Source of the DNA: Semisulcospira habei
Lineage: Eukaryota; Mollusca; Gastropoda; Semisulcospiridae
Direction of reading: 5' to 3'
Assembly: GCA_036245525.1 (NCBI GenBank)
Contig: BTPG01000005.1
Span: 124,302,486-124,366,485, forward strand
Length of the DNA stretch: 64,000 bases
Positions 1-11,520 of this stretch are shown piece after piece (position 1 is the stretch's first letter; each line of letters begins with the position of its first letter). The position numbers and the translations under genes are program-made. A model generated the notes under the pieces. The model was not told where the DNA came from. It saw only the letters and a list, made by a program, of their open reading frames with translations, and made no database searches.

Positions 1-1207
1 GTCCAGTTGCTCGGACTGGTCGTGTGCACCAGAACTGCGTGCGCAGGTAGGCTTTTGCACTTGTGTGGTCTCATACGTTCCCGCGGAAGATTGTGATCGC
101 AATCGAAAAACGGTTATAGTTTCCGGTTTTAGCATTACACCCCCCCCCCCCTTGCACACGCACACACACACACACACTTTTGAACATAAATTGTTCAAGG
201 GCGTATGTCCCTACTACTGGAAAAAGACAGGTCTCCAGGGATTGTTCATTGTCAGAACTTGCGTATTCCTGGATCAAGTCTATTGTAGTGCACTCGTCTC
301 TCGTACTACGGCAATGGCGGCGCTTTCTGTTGCAAGGCGACGCATATGTCGCAAAATCACAACCATTGAGGAAAAAAGTTATTTTTCAAATCTGCCAAAT
401 CATGTAATGTTTCGTGGTGCTAGCATAAGGATGCATTATTGCCGGATTGCATATGGGAAAGGGTTTATTCTTTATTCATCTTATTTTGCAGCAATCAAAC
501 GTCGTGTGATTCTTTCTCTGAGACTGCTCATTACATGTGCAGAGAGCACACGCTCTAAACCGATCAGGTGCACAGGACCGGTCCGAGCAACCGGTCAGGT
601 GTGAAAATAGCAACAATGGCGCCGTTGGTGCATGTCACCTAGGCACAGGGCGAGGTACACCAACTTAGCGTTAATGGCGAGTGTTTTGAGACCAGGTGTA
701 CCGGTATGTGTAATATTCTACCCCAGGTGTATCCAGTCTGGGTTGATAAAGGGTGGTACCTTACACCAAATTAAAGCGGTGTTGACTGGTTTTGCAAGTG
801 TGTGCCTGTTGACTGTGTCACTATATATGACACTGCATAGGCAGCCCCAATGCGTGTCAAAAAAATGAAAATGAATTATTAGCATAAAAAATCTTCACTG
901 TACTGATCATCATGCAATAACAGTGTTTGAAAAACTCACAAAAAGAACATTTCAAGGTATTCGTATTCGGTTTGTTTGCATTATGATCAGCAAATCTGAT
1001 GATTTTGAAAATGCTAATAACCAATTTTCATTCTTCTGCTCTAGCTGGTGTTTCCTATGCAGGGTCACACATATTGTCTTAGAATAGGCTGTTGTGAGTT
1101 TCCAAGCAGCGCGAGAACGCTCACTAGATTACGTGACTTTGAGCCAAGACAAGATTCGGCAAACCATGAAATGTGGGCAATCAGAACTGGGATAGCTGTC
1201 AATCCAT
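1..1207. other. No gene recognised
   Basis: Only a C/CA tract near 140-176 stands out. The longest open frame (65-604) has no domain I recognise and reads through the CA repeat, so I do not call it a gene. Confidence 0.6.
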
Positions 1208-1412
1208 TTAACCCCATGTCCGCATTTCCGAAATTTTGAAGGTGCTACCGAACGACTTTGTACCAGTTGCAGGAGATGGATTGACCATGATAATTCAAGG
1301 GTAGCGCCAGATGAGCTTGGCACCTGAAGGCGCCAAGCTCATCTGGCACTACCCTTGAATTATCATGGTCAATCCATCTCCTGCTGTGAGGCATTGGCGC
1401 TAAATGGGTTAA
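1208..1412. repeat. TTAA-flanked palindromic element, family A
   Basis: TTAA lies at both ends (1208-1211 and 1409-1412), followed inward by CCC and preceded by GGG. The core is a near-perfect inverted repeat whose arms meet near 1325 and contain the family A motif TGATAATTCAAGGGTAG. In this copy both arms carry the same paired variant (GATGAGC on the left, GCTCATC on the right). Confidence 0.85.
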
Positions 1413-1751
1413 GCTTATAGCTTAACCAATAATGTTTTGCTGTGAATCACATGTAATGTGCGGCAAACTTTAAGCTCAGATTGACAAAGAACTGTCCACG
1501 ATTGATTCCTTGTCAAACAATACAGCCTGTTGTGTGTGTGTGAAAATAATGCTGAGGAAAACAATCCTTCAACATACACATGCATTAAAACTGCATATGG
1601 TGATGAAGTCAGTCACGGTGACCGTGGAAAATGGTCTGCCATGTTATTTCAATTAAGTATAATTATTCAACTTTGTTATACCAACAGTAAATGCATTTTA
1701 TTCTTGTTAATCCTGCAATTTCACAGAAATAATTTGTTTCTGTCAAGTTTT

Positions 1752-4080
1752 CTAACTTACTTACTTACGCCTATCACCCCTACCCGGGTATAGGCCGTCG
1801 ACGAGAGACCTCCAGCGACTCTTGTCCTGTGCTTCTCCTTCGATTTTACTCCAGGTGGTTCCCAGTCTCTTGATGTCTGCTTGGAGGTCTCGATGCCAGG
1901 TGTTTCTTGGCCTGCCTCTTTTCCTCTTTCCCTGGGGGTTCCATGACAATGCCTGCCTAGTGATACTGGAAACTGGCTTTCTCAGACTGTGACCAATCCA
2001 TCCCCATCTTCTTCGCCCAATTTCATTCTCTGCTGTTATCAGCTGTGTTCTCTCCCAGAGTCTGATGTTGCTGATCTTCTCTGGCCAGTTGATTTTCAAG
2101 ATTCTTCTAAGACAACTGTTTATGAAGGTCTGTACTCTGTTGACTGTGGTTTTTGTCAACCTCCAAGTCTCTGCTCAGTATAGTAGAACTGCTTTTACGT
2201 TTGAGTTGAAAATCTGGACTTTGGTGTGTTGTGACAACTCTCTGGAACTTCACATGTTTTTCAACTGGAGAAAGGCTGCTCTTGCTTTACCGATTCGTGC
2301 TCTGACATATGCATAGTGCCGCCCTTTTTGTCAATGATGCTCCCGAGATAAGTGAAGGACTCCACCTCCTCCAACAAGCAAGACTGGTTCTTCCCAGGTT
2401 GCATTCAGCTGAGGCCCACTTGGGACAAGATGTCAGCAAGCCTTGTGATCTTGTCCTGCATTTGTTGACGAGTGTGGGACAGTAAAGCCAAGTTGTCTGC
2501 AAAATTGAGGTCGTCAAGCTGTGTCCACTGTATAGCGCTTCTTCTCTGCTCAGTGGTCCTCTTCATGACCCAGTCTATGGCCAGTAGGAAGAGGAACGTA
2601 GACAGCAAACACCCTTGCCTGACGCAGGTTCTGACCTGAAGCTCCCTGGTGAACTGTCCTTCGTGGATCACGCAACATGTCATGCCATCGTAGCTGGTCT
2701 TGATCAGGCAGACGAGCTTTGTGGGTACACCGTAGTGTTGTAGGAGTTTCCACAAAGTCTCTCGGTCCACGCTGTCAAATGCTTTCTCGTAATCCACAAA
2801 GTTGATGTACAGCGGGGAGCTCCCCTCCAGAGACTGTTACATGATGATGCGGAGAGTGGCGATCTGGTCTGTACATGATCGGTTTTTCCTGAATCCTGCT
2901 TGCTGGTCTCTCAACTGGGGGTTGACAAGCTCCTCATTCTCTCCAGAATGATCCTGTTGAAGACCTTTCCTGGTACTGACAGCAAGGTGATTCCTCTGTA
3001 GTTGAAACACTTACTGAGGTCGCCTTTGTTGGGAAGCTTGATTAGGTACCCCTCCTTCCAGTCAGCCGGCATCACCTCCTTCTCCCAAATCTTTCCAAAC
3101 AGTGGGTACAGCAGCTCTACTGTTGTCTTTAGGTCTGCTTTCAGAGCCTCTGCTGGGATGCCATCTGGCCCTGCTACTTTGTTGTTCTTCAAAAATGCCA
3201 CTGCTCTTCTGATCTCTTTCTGGCTGGGTCTGTCACAGCTGATCGGTAGGCCAGTCTCTGCTGGCTGGATGTCTGGGGGGTCAGGTGGGGTGGGTCTGTT
3301 CAGTATCTTTTCAAAATAATCGGCCCATCTGTCGAGTTGGTCTGCTCTGTCCGCAATAGGCTTGCCTTCTTTGTCATTTACTGGTCTTTCTGTATGGCCA
3401 TACTTGTCCGACAATCTTCTGGTAATGTAGAGCTGTTTCATGTTGCTGCTGCCTGCTGCCAGGCTATCTATGTAGGCCCTCTTGTCTGCCCTGATACTCC
3501 TCTTCACCTCATGCTCACGGTTGGCTTTCGAGTATTTCTCCTGTGCCCTTGCTTTGGCTGCTCCCGTGCAACTGTTGTTGACAACTGCTTTCTTCTGCTT
3601 CCTCACTTCTATCTTCTTTAATATCTGTGCCGACAGCCAGTCCTTGTGATGGCGTTAACTGAACCCTACAGTGTTTTTGCAGGTTGAGTTCAGCACCTCT
3701 CTAATTGCCTTCCGCTGCTGCTCTGTGGTGGCCGCCTCCTCTTCATTTACTAGATACTGTAGCGCTTGAAACCTGTTGGACAGCACCAGTTTGAACTCTT
3801 CTCTCACTCCAGTCTCTCTCAGGAGGCCTAAATTATAGTGCTGTCTTCTTGTTGTCTCTGTGCGGCTTTCTTTAACTTGAGCTTTATTCTTAAGGTAAGC
3901 AGATGGTGGTCTGAGGCGACACCCGCTCACCTTCTCACTAGAACATCTTAAAGGGATCTTCTAAATTTCTTACTAATGACAGATATGGTCTATTTGGTTC
4001 TCTGTAGTATGGTCGGGTGAGACCCAAGTTGCTCTGTGTATTCTTCTGTGTGGGAAGATGCTGACACCAATTATGCACGG
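1752..4080 (-). mobile_element. RTE-type LINE, decayed (endonuclease tail plus reverse transcriptase)
   Basis: The minus strand encodes, in order, an endonuclease C-terminal remnant (SPDHTTENQIDHI, near 4010), a linker with NLGLLRETGVREEFKL (3655-3930), the reverse transcriptase palm (AGPDGIPAEAL and FNYRGITLLSVPGKVFNR, 2911-3606), the catalytic block (2405-2797) and a basic C-terminus ending LYPGRGDRRK (1761-2159). The polymerase motif, normally FADD, reads NFADN, and frameshifts, stops and an internal deletion near 2400 break the frame, so this copy is dead. The 3' end carries a short TAAG repeat, as expected for RTE elements. The 5' end stops next to a palindromic element at 4083. Confidence 0.9.
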
Positions 4081-4082
4081 GT

Positions 4083-4293
4083 TTAACTCATTCAGCCAGG
4101 CGCACATATTTCCAAATTTTGGAGGCGTCGTCTAATGACTGCACCTTTTGCAGGAGATGGATCGACCATGATAATTCAAGGGCAGTGCCAGATTAGCTTG
4201 GCGCCGACAGGCGCCAAGCTAATCTGGCACTACCCTTGAATTATCATGGTCGACCCATCTCCTGCTGTAGTGCGTCAGGGTCGAATGGGTTAA
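4083..4293. repeat. TTAA-flanked palindromic element, family A
   Basis: TTAA sits at 4083-4086 and 4290-4293. The inverted-repeat core has GGCGCC at the centre. The outer arms carry the family A ends (CATTCAGCC on the left, GAATGGGTTAA on the right). It abuts the 5' limit of the LINE at 1752-4080. Confidence 0.88.
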
Positions 4294-4404
4294 GTAGAAA
4301 TTTCCTGATATGTCAAATGTCCAGTGTTGGTCGACATGACTAAAACACATGTCTGCAGTACAGAAATTTCAGTAGGTCACTGCGCTCTGACATTCTTTTG
4401 TTCA

Positions 4405-4608
4405 TTAACCTATTTAGCCCCAAGACTGGATTTGGGGATGTAACTTTACAACTACGTGTCAGTTGCAGTAGGTGGATCGACCATGATAATTCAAGGGTAG
4501 TGCCTGATTGGATTGGCACTTGATGGCACCTAGCTAATCAGGCACTACCCTTGAATTATCATGGTCGATCCACCTGCTCCTGTAGGGCGTTGGGGCTAAA
4601 TAGGTTAA
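4405..4608. repeat. TTAA-flanked palindromic element, family A
   Basis: TTAA at 4405-4408 and 4605-4608, with ends ACCTATTTAGCCCC and GGGGCTAAATAGGT that are exact reverse complements. The core arms are diverged near the loop but match over TGATAATTCAAGGGTAGTGC. Confidence 0.88.
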
Positions 4609-5175
4609 TCTCTTAATGGGTTAAGCAACGGCAAATGACATTGCTTCTGGCTATGTTAATATCTTTACCGTTGTCAAATAAAGATTCATTGATTCAAATC
4701 TCATGGACCCAGAATAAAACAAGATGCAAGTGTGGTCTGCAGAATGGAGGGAGGGGGGGGCAAGAGTAACTGATGACAACAGGACAATCAATGATTATTG
4801 TGTACATAATAAAGCATTTCACCAATTATCACTGCAAACAGCGCCGACTTGAGGGGTCCACAGACTTTTTCCTGCTTTGATTTTCATTGTAAAACATTGA
4901 AAATCTTGCTTGACTCAGATATGGACATGATGGCTTTTGCTGAGTGACAGCAGATATATGATGTAAAATATGAAGTCCGAGGTTTTAGAAAAGTGATCAG
5001 ATATTGATGGCTTCAAAGCAGTTTTATTTAAGAGGACATCTGACTTCCTGGCAGCTACATTAATCAAGACATTTTAGCCATGAAGTCAAACTGTGACTGA
5101 TGTCCAATGCTTAGTTGCATCCCTGCCATTGTTTCATCTGCACCATGGAAATACAGGGTTGTTGTATGAATAATT
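4609..5175. other. No gene recognised
   Basis: A/T-rich sequence with no domain-bearing frame. A short G run lies near 4750. Confidence 0.5.
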
Positions 5176-5316
5176 TTAACTCAATCGCGGCCAGGCGCAT
5201 CCGGATGCTGCTGGCCGCGAATGAGTTGACCCTTGGCTGTTGGTGGCGTTTTTTGTCACGATGATTCCTGCATAAATCATTGTGACAAAAACCGCTACCA
5301 ACAGCCAAAGGGTTAG
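5176..5316. repeat. Two abutting palindromic elements, families F and B
   Basis: A short family F palindrome (TTAA at 5176-5179, arms CGCGGCC and GGCCGCG) ends in a degenerate TTGA near 5226. The next element, family B, starts at the same site: CCCTTGGCTGTTGG facing CCAACAGCCAAAGGG, with GTCACGATGATT pairing across the loop. Confidence 0.8.
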
Positions 5317-5518
5317 TAAGTAACAAAATTTGCACAAGTAAATCAGCAGCTCGTACGAGTGTTCAATACATAGAGCGCAGGATGTATAATCTTGGTACAC
5401 CTGCACCCCAGTCTCAATATACATTGTTCTTTTGTTTTTGTTATTCATGTCCTTTTGTTTTTGTTATTCAGTGTTTTCAAATATATGCAGAGTTGTCATT
5501 GCGCAATGTCATTATTCT

Positions 5519-5612
5519 CAACCATTTGGTTGTCAGTATCACTTTTTGTTGTGATGATTTTTGCATGAATCGCCTCCCAAAAATGCACTCTTGACAGCCA
5601 AAGGTTTAACCA
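5519..5612. repeat. Degenerate family B palindrome
   Basis: One arm ends GACAGCCAAAGGTTTAA (to 5612) and the other begins near 5519 with CATTTGGTTGTCAG. The middle no longer pairs fully. Confidence 0.55.
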
Positions 5613-6687
5613 GATTACAAGTATATATATAAACATGTACAAGTAGAAGCTTTTGTTATTTTGATAAAACTGACATATTACAGTATTCTGTACTTAATTA
5701 TTTGAAAGATATAATTTTTTTATATGTGCAGATACAGTAAAACCTGTTTTGAACGGTCACCGAATTTTACAGTCACCTGCCGTTTACGGTCAATTTCGCA
5801 ATGTACGGACGATGTTTACTATATAAAGTACCTGGATTATATGGTCACATGCTGAACACGGCCAAAGGTCAGGGTATCGGAGCCAAAAACACAGAAAATA
5901 CCTGGAATTTACAGCCACGGCCAGACCGGCGCTGTAAAGCTGTCACATGTGACAGGTCAATGACTGCTCACTCAAAACCTCGCCAGTCGCTACACACCTT
6001 GACAAAGCCAATCGACATGTCGTTACGCAATGATGAGCGAGTGCCATCTGCTTAACCCTGGGTTGAGACACCTCCTGAAAGGGGCAGCATATATCAATGC
6101 GATTGACAATTAACTGGGGGAATAGAACACCCGCGCCGCAAAATGCACATCTGTGTGTGTATGTGTGTATCAAACTCATGTTCCCATAGGTGCACAAATG
6201 ACTGACACAACGGCTTTAGCATCACTACACATGCACAGAAAACACAATGTCGGAAACTCTGAAAGACTGATAAAGATTTGTGTCCGTAAAAGATACACTG
6301 GTATGTTACAGTTGCAAATATCGTAAACATGACAATGCTTCCAGTAAGCACTTTTCCCCATTTATTATCTTTCTGTTTATATGTGCCATGGAGACTGATT
6401 GTTAAGCTTGAATCTTACATGTGCAGTTACGAGTTGATCAGGTTTTTATTTTTTCATCGGGTGTAGTGTGGCGACAAAATGAAGACGCACCGACTTTGAA
6501 GTGCAAATGTTTACATGTTTAACATTTACAAGGACAGTGCATTACATGTATTCTTTCCACATCTTTTGTCTTAACTGTGATGATTTTACACACACCAAGG
6601 CCGCGAACTTGCACTGTAGGGGATATACACTAGCATACACTATAACTCTAGCAGTGGCTAGGTTAGCGCAGATTGACATTTCTGGGT

Positions 6688-7502
6688 GCTCAAACTCCTT
6701 CACTGGCTTCCCATCCCACAACGCATCCAATACAAGATTCTGTCTCTCTGCTACAAATCCCTGAACAACTGCGCTCCTGCCTATCTCTCCAACTTACTTC
6801 ACCCCTACACTCCTTCCCGCACCCACCCCACCGGTCTGCCTGGGGACTGGGGGGAGTATTTAGTCCAGGTCACCGGTCAGCCCACGGTGGTTTCTCTCTA
6901 TCGGGGCATGTGTTCTGTCTACCCTGTCCATCACGTATTGCCTTTTAAAACTCCCCACTGTCTGCACTGCCGTAGCTCTGATATGAGTGTTTGCAAATGG
7001 TCTAGCTTATTAGCCCCATGTTAGGTTATTAACGTATTGACCGCTGGCGACATACATCATGTCGTTTGGTTTTTTCACAGCGTGCAGCACGTCCTGAGAA
7101 GCCTGTGCTGCGGACGTTAAGCAATGTACATCGGAACCTTCCGCACCTCCGCTCCGCCTCGACCTCTCTGCTCCATCCCTACACCAAACTCAGCACTTTC
7201 AGCCCCGCTCCTTCTCAGTATACGTCCATCACTGGAACACTCTCCCACTCTCTCTCCGTCAGAAACTCACTCTCTCCTCCTTCCAGTCCGCCCTCAAAAC
7301 TCACCTCTTTCAACAGTTCTAGCACTATATCACCACACTCCCCACCCCAAGCTGACTGTCGTAATGTATTTCACTATTTGTGGTACGTGAGTCGTTGTCT
7401 AAAGCGTGCGCATGTGTGCGCGAGTTGTGAGTGCGCGCTTAGAGTTATAATTATTATAAGATAAGCGCATTATAAATACCGTAATTATTATTATTATTAT
7501 GC
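6688..7502 (+). mobile_element. CR1/L2-like LINE 3' end (reverse transcriptase C-terminus), interrupted
   Basis: It encodes the typical LINE tail: LHWLPIPQRIQYKILSLCYK at the start and HHWNTLPLSLRQ then SALKTHLFQQF and a stop near 7322. It ends in a tail with AAGCGCATTATAAAT and an ATT repeat. Flanking near-duplicate target sites are TTCTGGGT (6680-6687) and TTCTAGGT (7503-7510). It is 5' truncated and split by the insert at 6824-7136. Confidence 0.85.
6824..7136 (+). mobile_element. AATC-tail SINE-like retroposon, copy a
   Basis: It matches the family at 27331-27716 (CTGGCGACATACAT, ACGTTAAGCAATGTAC). It is inserted in the LINE frame between CCTTCCCGCACC (6812-6823) and CCTTCCGCACC (7137-7147), a near-perfect target duplication. 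It has several small deletions relative to the other copies. Confidence 0.8.
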
Positions 7503-7627
7503 TTCTAGGTCCATTTCTATCATACTTGCCGTGAGCAGTCACCTGCTGTTTACAGCGACTTTTGCTTGGCAACAGGGGTGACCGTTCATAGCAGGTTTTA
7601 CTGTATGCTCAAAATGCAATTTTTTAA

Positions 7628-7695
7628 ACACCCAGTACTAAATGATTTCCATTCTATTCTATAGAATGAAAGTCATTTAGTTCTGGGAGTTTAAC
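7628..7695. repeat. Imperfect palindrome (about 68 bp)
   Basis: Arms AAACACCCAGTACTAAATGA and TCATTTAGTTCTGGGAGTTT pair around ATTCTATTCTATAGAAT. It belongs to none of the recurring families here. Confidence 0.55.
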
Positions 7696-7939
7696 TGAAG
7701 AATTAATTCCTACATCCATCACTGCAATTTGACTATAGACATATTTCCTTGAAAACTTGTACACCAAGATGCCTTTAATTGGATCTTTATCATTTGTTAT
7801 GCTTACAAAACTGTTACACTTATAAAAAAAAAATCTTTATTAAAAAAAATCTTATGTTTATTTCATAATTTACAAATAATGAAAGCACACTCTAGATTTT
7901 GTGCATACTTATAGATTCTTAACTATATGAAATATATTA

Positions 7940-8626
7940 CAGTAAAACCTGCTATGAGCGGTCACCCCTGTTGCCAAACAAAAGTGGCCGTAGACAGCAG
8001 GTGACCACTCATGGCAGGTACGATAGAAATGGACCCAAAAATGTAAATCTGCACTAACCTAGCCAGTACTGGAGTTAGTGTATGCTAGTGTATATCCCCT
8101 ACTGTGTAAGTTCGCAGCCTTGCTGTGTGTAAAATCGTCACAGTTAAGACAAAAGATGTGGAAAGAATACATGTAATGCACACATACATTGTCCTTGTAA
8201 AATGTTGAACATGTAAACATTTGCACCTCAAAGTCGTTGCGGCTTTATTTTGTCCCCACATTACACCTGATGAACGGAAAAACACGATCAACTCCTAACT
8301 GCACACGTAAGTTTTAAGCTTAACAATCAGTCTCTGTGGTGCATACCAACAGATAGATAATGGGAAAAGTGCTTACTTGTAATGCTTACTTGGAAGCATT
8401 GGCATGTTTACGATATTTGCAGCTGTGACATACCAGTGTATCTATTACGGACACAAATCTTCATCAGTCTTTCATAGTTTCCGACATTTCTGCACATGCG
8501 TAGTGATGGCTAAGCTGCCGTTGTGTCAGTCAGTTGTGTACCTAAACTTCATCTGTACATCGCGAAAGCGACCGTAAAAGGCAGGTGACCATAAAATATG
8601 GTGACCGTTCAAAACAGGTTTTAATG
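7940..8626 (-). mobile_element. Pogo/Tigger-like non-autonomous DNA transposon, copy 2
   Basis: The left end CAGTAAAACCTG follows TA (7938-7939). The right end is eroded (CAGGTTTTAATG, to about 8626). The body is the reverse complement of copy 1, including the stretch TAGTGTATGCTAGTGTATAT. It lacks the LINE insert, so it records the empty site. No transposase is encoded. Confidence 0.72.
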
Positions 8627-9590
8627 TGCCTCTTTTTATAACTTTGTGAATTTTGTATTTACTTTCATCAATGTTAAAAGCGCAGGGTGCGCAAACTTGT
8701 ATGCTTACATCCACATGCAAATGCACACACAATTATTTATAAACTTCTAGCAAATTGGTTTAGATTTTGATATTTTTGTAGTGTGCTTCAACAAAATGTT
8801 TATAGCAGGCTATATGATTAGGAACAGTTGTTGAGGTTCGTACATTTGTCGAGTATTTGTTATTTTGTAGCTCAAGTCATTATCAACTGCAACACTTCCA
8901 TTTAATATTTGTCAGGTTTTGAGATGTAAATTTACATTCTTGTTTTAATTTAAAACATAATGTTACTGTGCATGAGAAAATACTATACCGATAGTATATT
9001 GTAATTGTTTATTTAGTTTTATTATCAGCAAATAGAAGCCAGTGCTTTGCTTTGTTGCACATTTGCAGCATGTTGCTTTGTTAGATTTCCTTCTCATTAA
9101 TTGTATGTTTTATAATTGTTTTGTAAACGTAATGCAGTATTAATGATGTAAACAGATTTTTAAAGCACGTCTTTCTGTTAATTCTATGATCTTTTAGTCT
9201 CTAACACCCAGTGTGAAGTCAATGACCAAGCGCCTAAAATTTGGGAGGCATCCCTATTTGCTTATGTCAGTAAAGGTGGATTAACCATGAGAGTTCAAGA
9301 AAAGTTTAATTGAAATAGTGTGTAGAGGGGGTGATGGAGGGGGGGGGGGGGAGAGGGGGAGGGGATTATGCTGGGGTTTGATCCAAATCCCCCCTTAAGA
9401 AAAAAGAAAGAAAAGAAGCATGCAGAAACCAACTACCTTGATGCATCGCAGTCAAATCATCTCCTGTAGAATTCACCTCGACAGAAATCATTACTGACAG
9501 CCAATGGGTTTACATACAGAATTCATACAAATAATGGGTGAACAATCATAACTTTTAACGAGAGCTTTTGTACCAGTGCTTTATGCTGTT
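8627..9590. other. No gene recognised; eroded family A fragment
   Basis: A/T-rich DNA. A worn piece near 9215-9310 (AAAATTTGGGAGGC, then GGTGGATTAACCATGA) resembles one half of a family A palindrome. A G tract lies at 9335-9365. Confidence 0.45.
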
Positions 9591-9595
9591 ACATA

Positions 9596-9727
9596 CATTT
9601 TCCTGTCCCGGATTGGCCTCCGCAGTCACGAAAATGCCTGCAGACGACGTGGGCAAGCCCTATAGAATCTTCGTTCGCGAAGTCAAGCCAAGACATTTTT
9701 ATATAAAAGAACTTTTGAGTGTGTTTT
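9596..9727 (+). other. Possible retroelement C-terminal tail with C2H2-like pattern
   Basis: One frame reads SRIGLRSHENACRRRGQAL, which resembles the zinc-finger-like tail (RIGL-SH-C) often found at the C-terminus of LINE and other transposon polyproteins. The piece is short and isolated, and I cannot tie it to a longer element. Confidence 0.25.
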
Positions 9728-9762
9728 GCAGTTTTTTTTCTCCCTCTCTCTTTTTGTCTCAC

Positions 9763-11028
9763 CAGAGGCGGATCCAGGGGTGTCTCGACGGAGAGAGGGG
9801 GGGGGGCCAACAGCCCTCCCCCACCCACCCCCTTCCCCCACCCCCCTGTTTTCCAAGCTGTGTCATACAAAAGAAATCCATCCAGACCAAAACAGTGACT
9901 ATCAGGCGAGCATAAATTCATAACTAAGAAAGAAACGCACTTAAAAAGAACAATTAGACAGCCAACGTTCTACTTGGAGTTTCTGCAGGAGCAATCACCT
10001 TGTGTTTGACAACAACACTACACTACCAAGTACTCCTCCGTCTGAGGAACAACGCAGCCATTTGTGAAAATTGTGCTACTGCTCTATACACCCACAAACC
10101 TCCTCCTTTCTTGGAACACAGGATCAAATCACATAAATAGTCATTATCACTCATGATGTATACTTCTTACACTGACTGACGATTACATAAGGGTTAGTTC
10201 AAGGTTGATCAAAATCAAGACATTTCACACCTCCCCTCTGGTGACACGCATCAATGACTACATTGCTACTCTGATGGGCACTTGTGTATGTCCACAGAAG
10301 ACAAAGCTATGAAATCTGTGTGAGGCTGGAGACCCACTGTGCTCAGAGAGTATTGTCTGACAGGATTAGCAATTACCTGTGATCCCCGGGCCAGTCGGCT
10401 GCTCACCCCAGGGGAGACACTCACAGCGCAGTTGGTTTCTCGCTTTCTCGTCACAGTTGGCGTGTACACAGGCATAGAGTTAAACCTAGATGACTGCCAC
10501 GTATGAGGATGCAATACCATTCGTATGGCACAGAAAGATGTAATGCTTTTCATGAGCCCCTGTGACTGAAGGGGCCTATGAAACTCTATGCTTGGGAGAG
10601 GGACTGAGTTGGGCCCCAGTTCAGCAATGATTGGACACTTTTCCACCGCTAGGGTTGACCAGCAGTCAGCAGCTTATTGCCTCAGTCTGAGGATGCAATG
10701 AGGATTGTATCGCACAGCAAGAGGCACTGATTTACATGAACCCTTGTGAGTGCAGGGCATATGGCACTCTATGTCTGTGTGAAGTACTGTGACAGGTGCA
10801 GTAAGGAGTGCCAAGTGAGGATATTTGACTATAGGCCCATGAACACACTATGCTCACCAACCGATCCCGTGAGATAATTGTAAATTACACTGTACAAGAA
10901 AAGAAGAACCATCGAATAGTAAAACACAATTTTCACAAATAACCATAAAAAATTTAAAAAAATTTTGTCAGGGCTGATGGGGGGGGCCAGGGCCCCCTGG
11001 GCCCCCCCCTCCCCGCCTGGATCCGTCA
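9763..11028. mobile_element. hAT-like non-autonomous element
   Basis: Ends CAGAGGCGGATCCAGG (from 9763) and CCTGGATCCGTCACTG (to 11028) are inverted repeats. The pattern CAG..GCGGATCCAGG with adjoining G/C tracts is common in hAT-type MITEs. The flanks share only CTCAC, so the expected 8-bp duplication is not proven. Inside, two related blocks about 185 bp apart (10500-10640 and 10680-10830) each contain a weak palindrome near CATGAGCCCCTG. A 126-residue minus frame at 10266-10646 has no recognisable domain. Confidence 0.5.
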
Positions 11029-11031
11029 CTG

Positions 11032-11033
<2 letters not shown>

Positions 11034-11099
<66 letters not shown>
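11034..11099. repeat. (CA)n microsatellite
   Basis: An uninterrupted AC dinucleotide run directly after the hAT-like right end. Confidence 0.95.
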
Positions 11100-11103
<4 letters not shown>

Positions 11104-11520
11104 GCAGATTTAAATTTGCATTTAAACTGTGACAAAGAAACCATTGTAAAGTACTTTACATCAAATAATTTACTGACACTCGTACACACACAGAAAAACA
11201 TACAAAACCAAATCAATGTGTAAAGTGTACATTCTTAATATAGAACCATATATTACATCAAAAAAGTGTGTACAGTTCTCAAAAGCACATATACTGTAAG
11301 CAGTTTTACATTGTATTAAAAATCTTTCTTACAAAAATCAAGTGCCAGCAGACAAATTCATTATATCTGCCATCACATGCCAGAAGTCTGTAGGTCCATT
11401 TTGGAGAAATGCAAGATTTCATTGTATAACAATGGACATATGGCTTTTTGTCAGATATGGTGAGTGTGTAAATGAAACTACCTCAACCTCCGTGTGCATG
11501 AAGCCACGGGTATTGTAATG
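11100..11520. other. No gene recognised
   Basis: A/T-rich intergenic-like sequence without a convincing frame. Confidence 0.5.

Larger units (their letters stand above)
5735..7603 (+). mobile_element. Pogo/Tigger-like non-autonomous DNA transposon, copy 1 (interrupted)
   Basis: Terminal inverted repeats CAGTAAAACCTG (5735) and CAGGTTTTACTG (ending 7603) are each flanked by TA, the usual mariner/pogo target duplication. Inside the ends, GAACGGTCACC is also inverted. No transposase frame is seen. The element is split by a LINE fragment at 6688-7502. The second copy at 7940-8626 lies in the opposite orientation and shows the uninterrupted site. The pogo assignment rests on end sequence and TA only. 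Confidence 0.75.

Noticed and set aside
65..604. 179-codon frame
   Set aside because: It spans a CA repeat, has no domain I recognise and no splice context.
7124..7390. Serine/proline-rich frames
   Set aside because: They are wrong-frame readings of the LINE C-terminus, whose true frame ends HHWNTLPLSLRQ to LKTHLFQQF.
9568..9921. Overlapping frames on both strands of about 110 codons
   Set aside because: Much of their length comes from the G/C-rich end of the hAT-like element. Only the short RIGLRSH pattern is kept as a weak feature.
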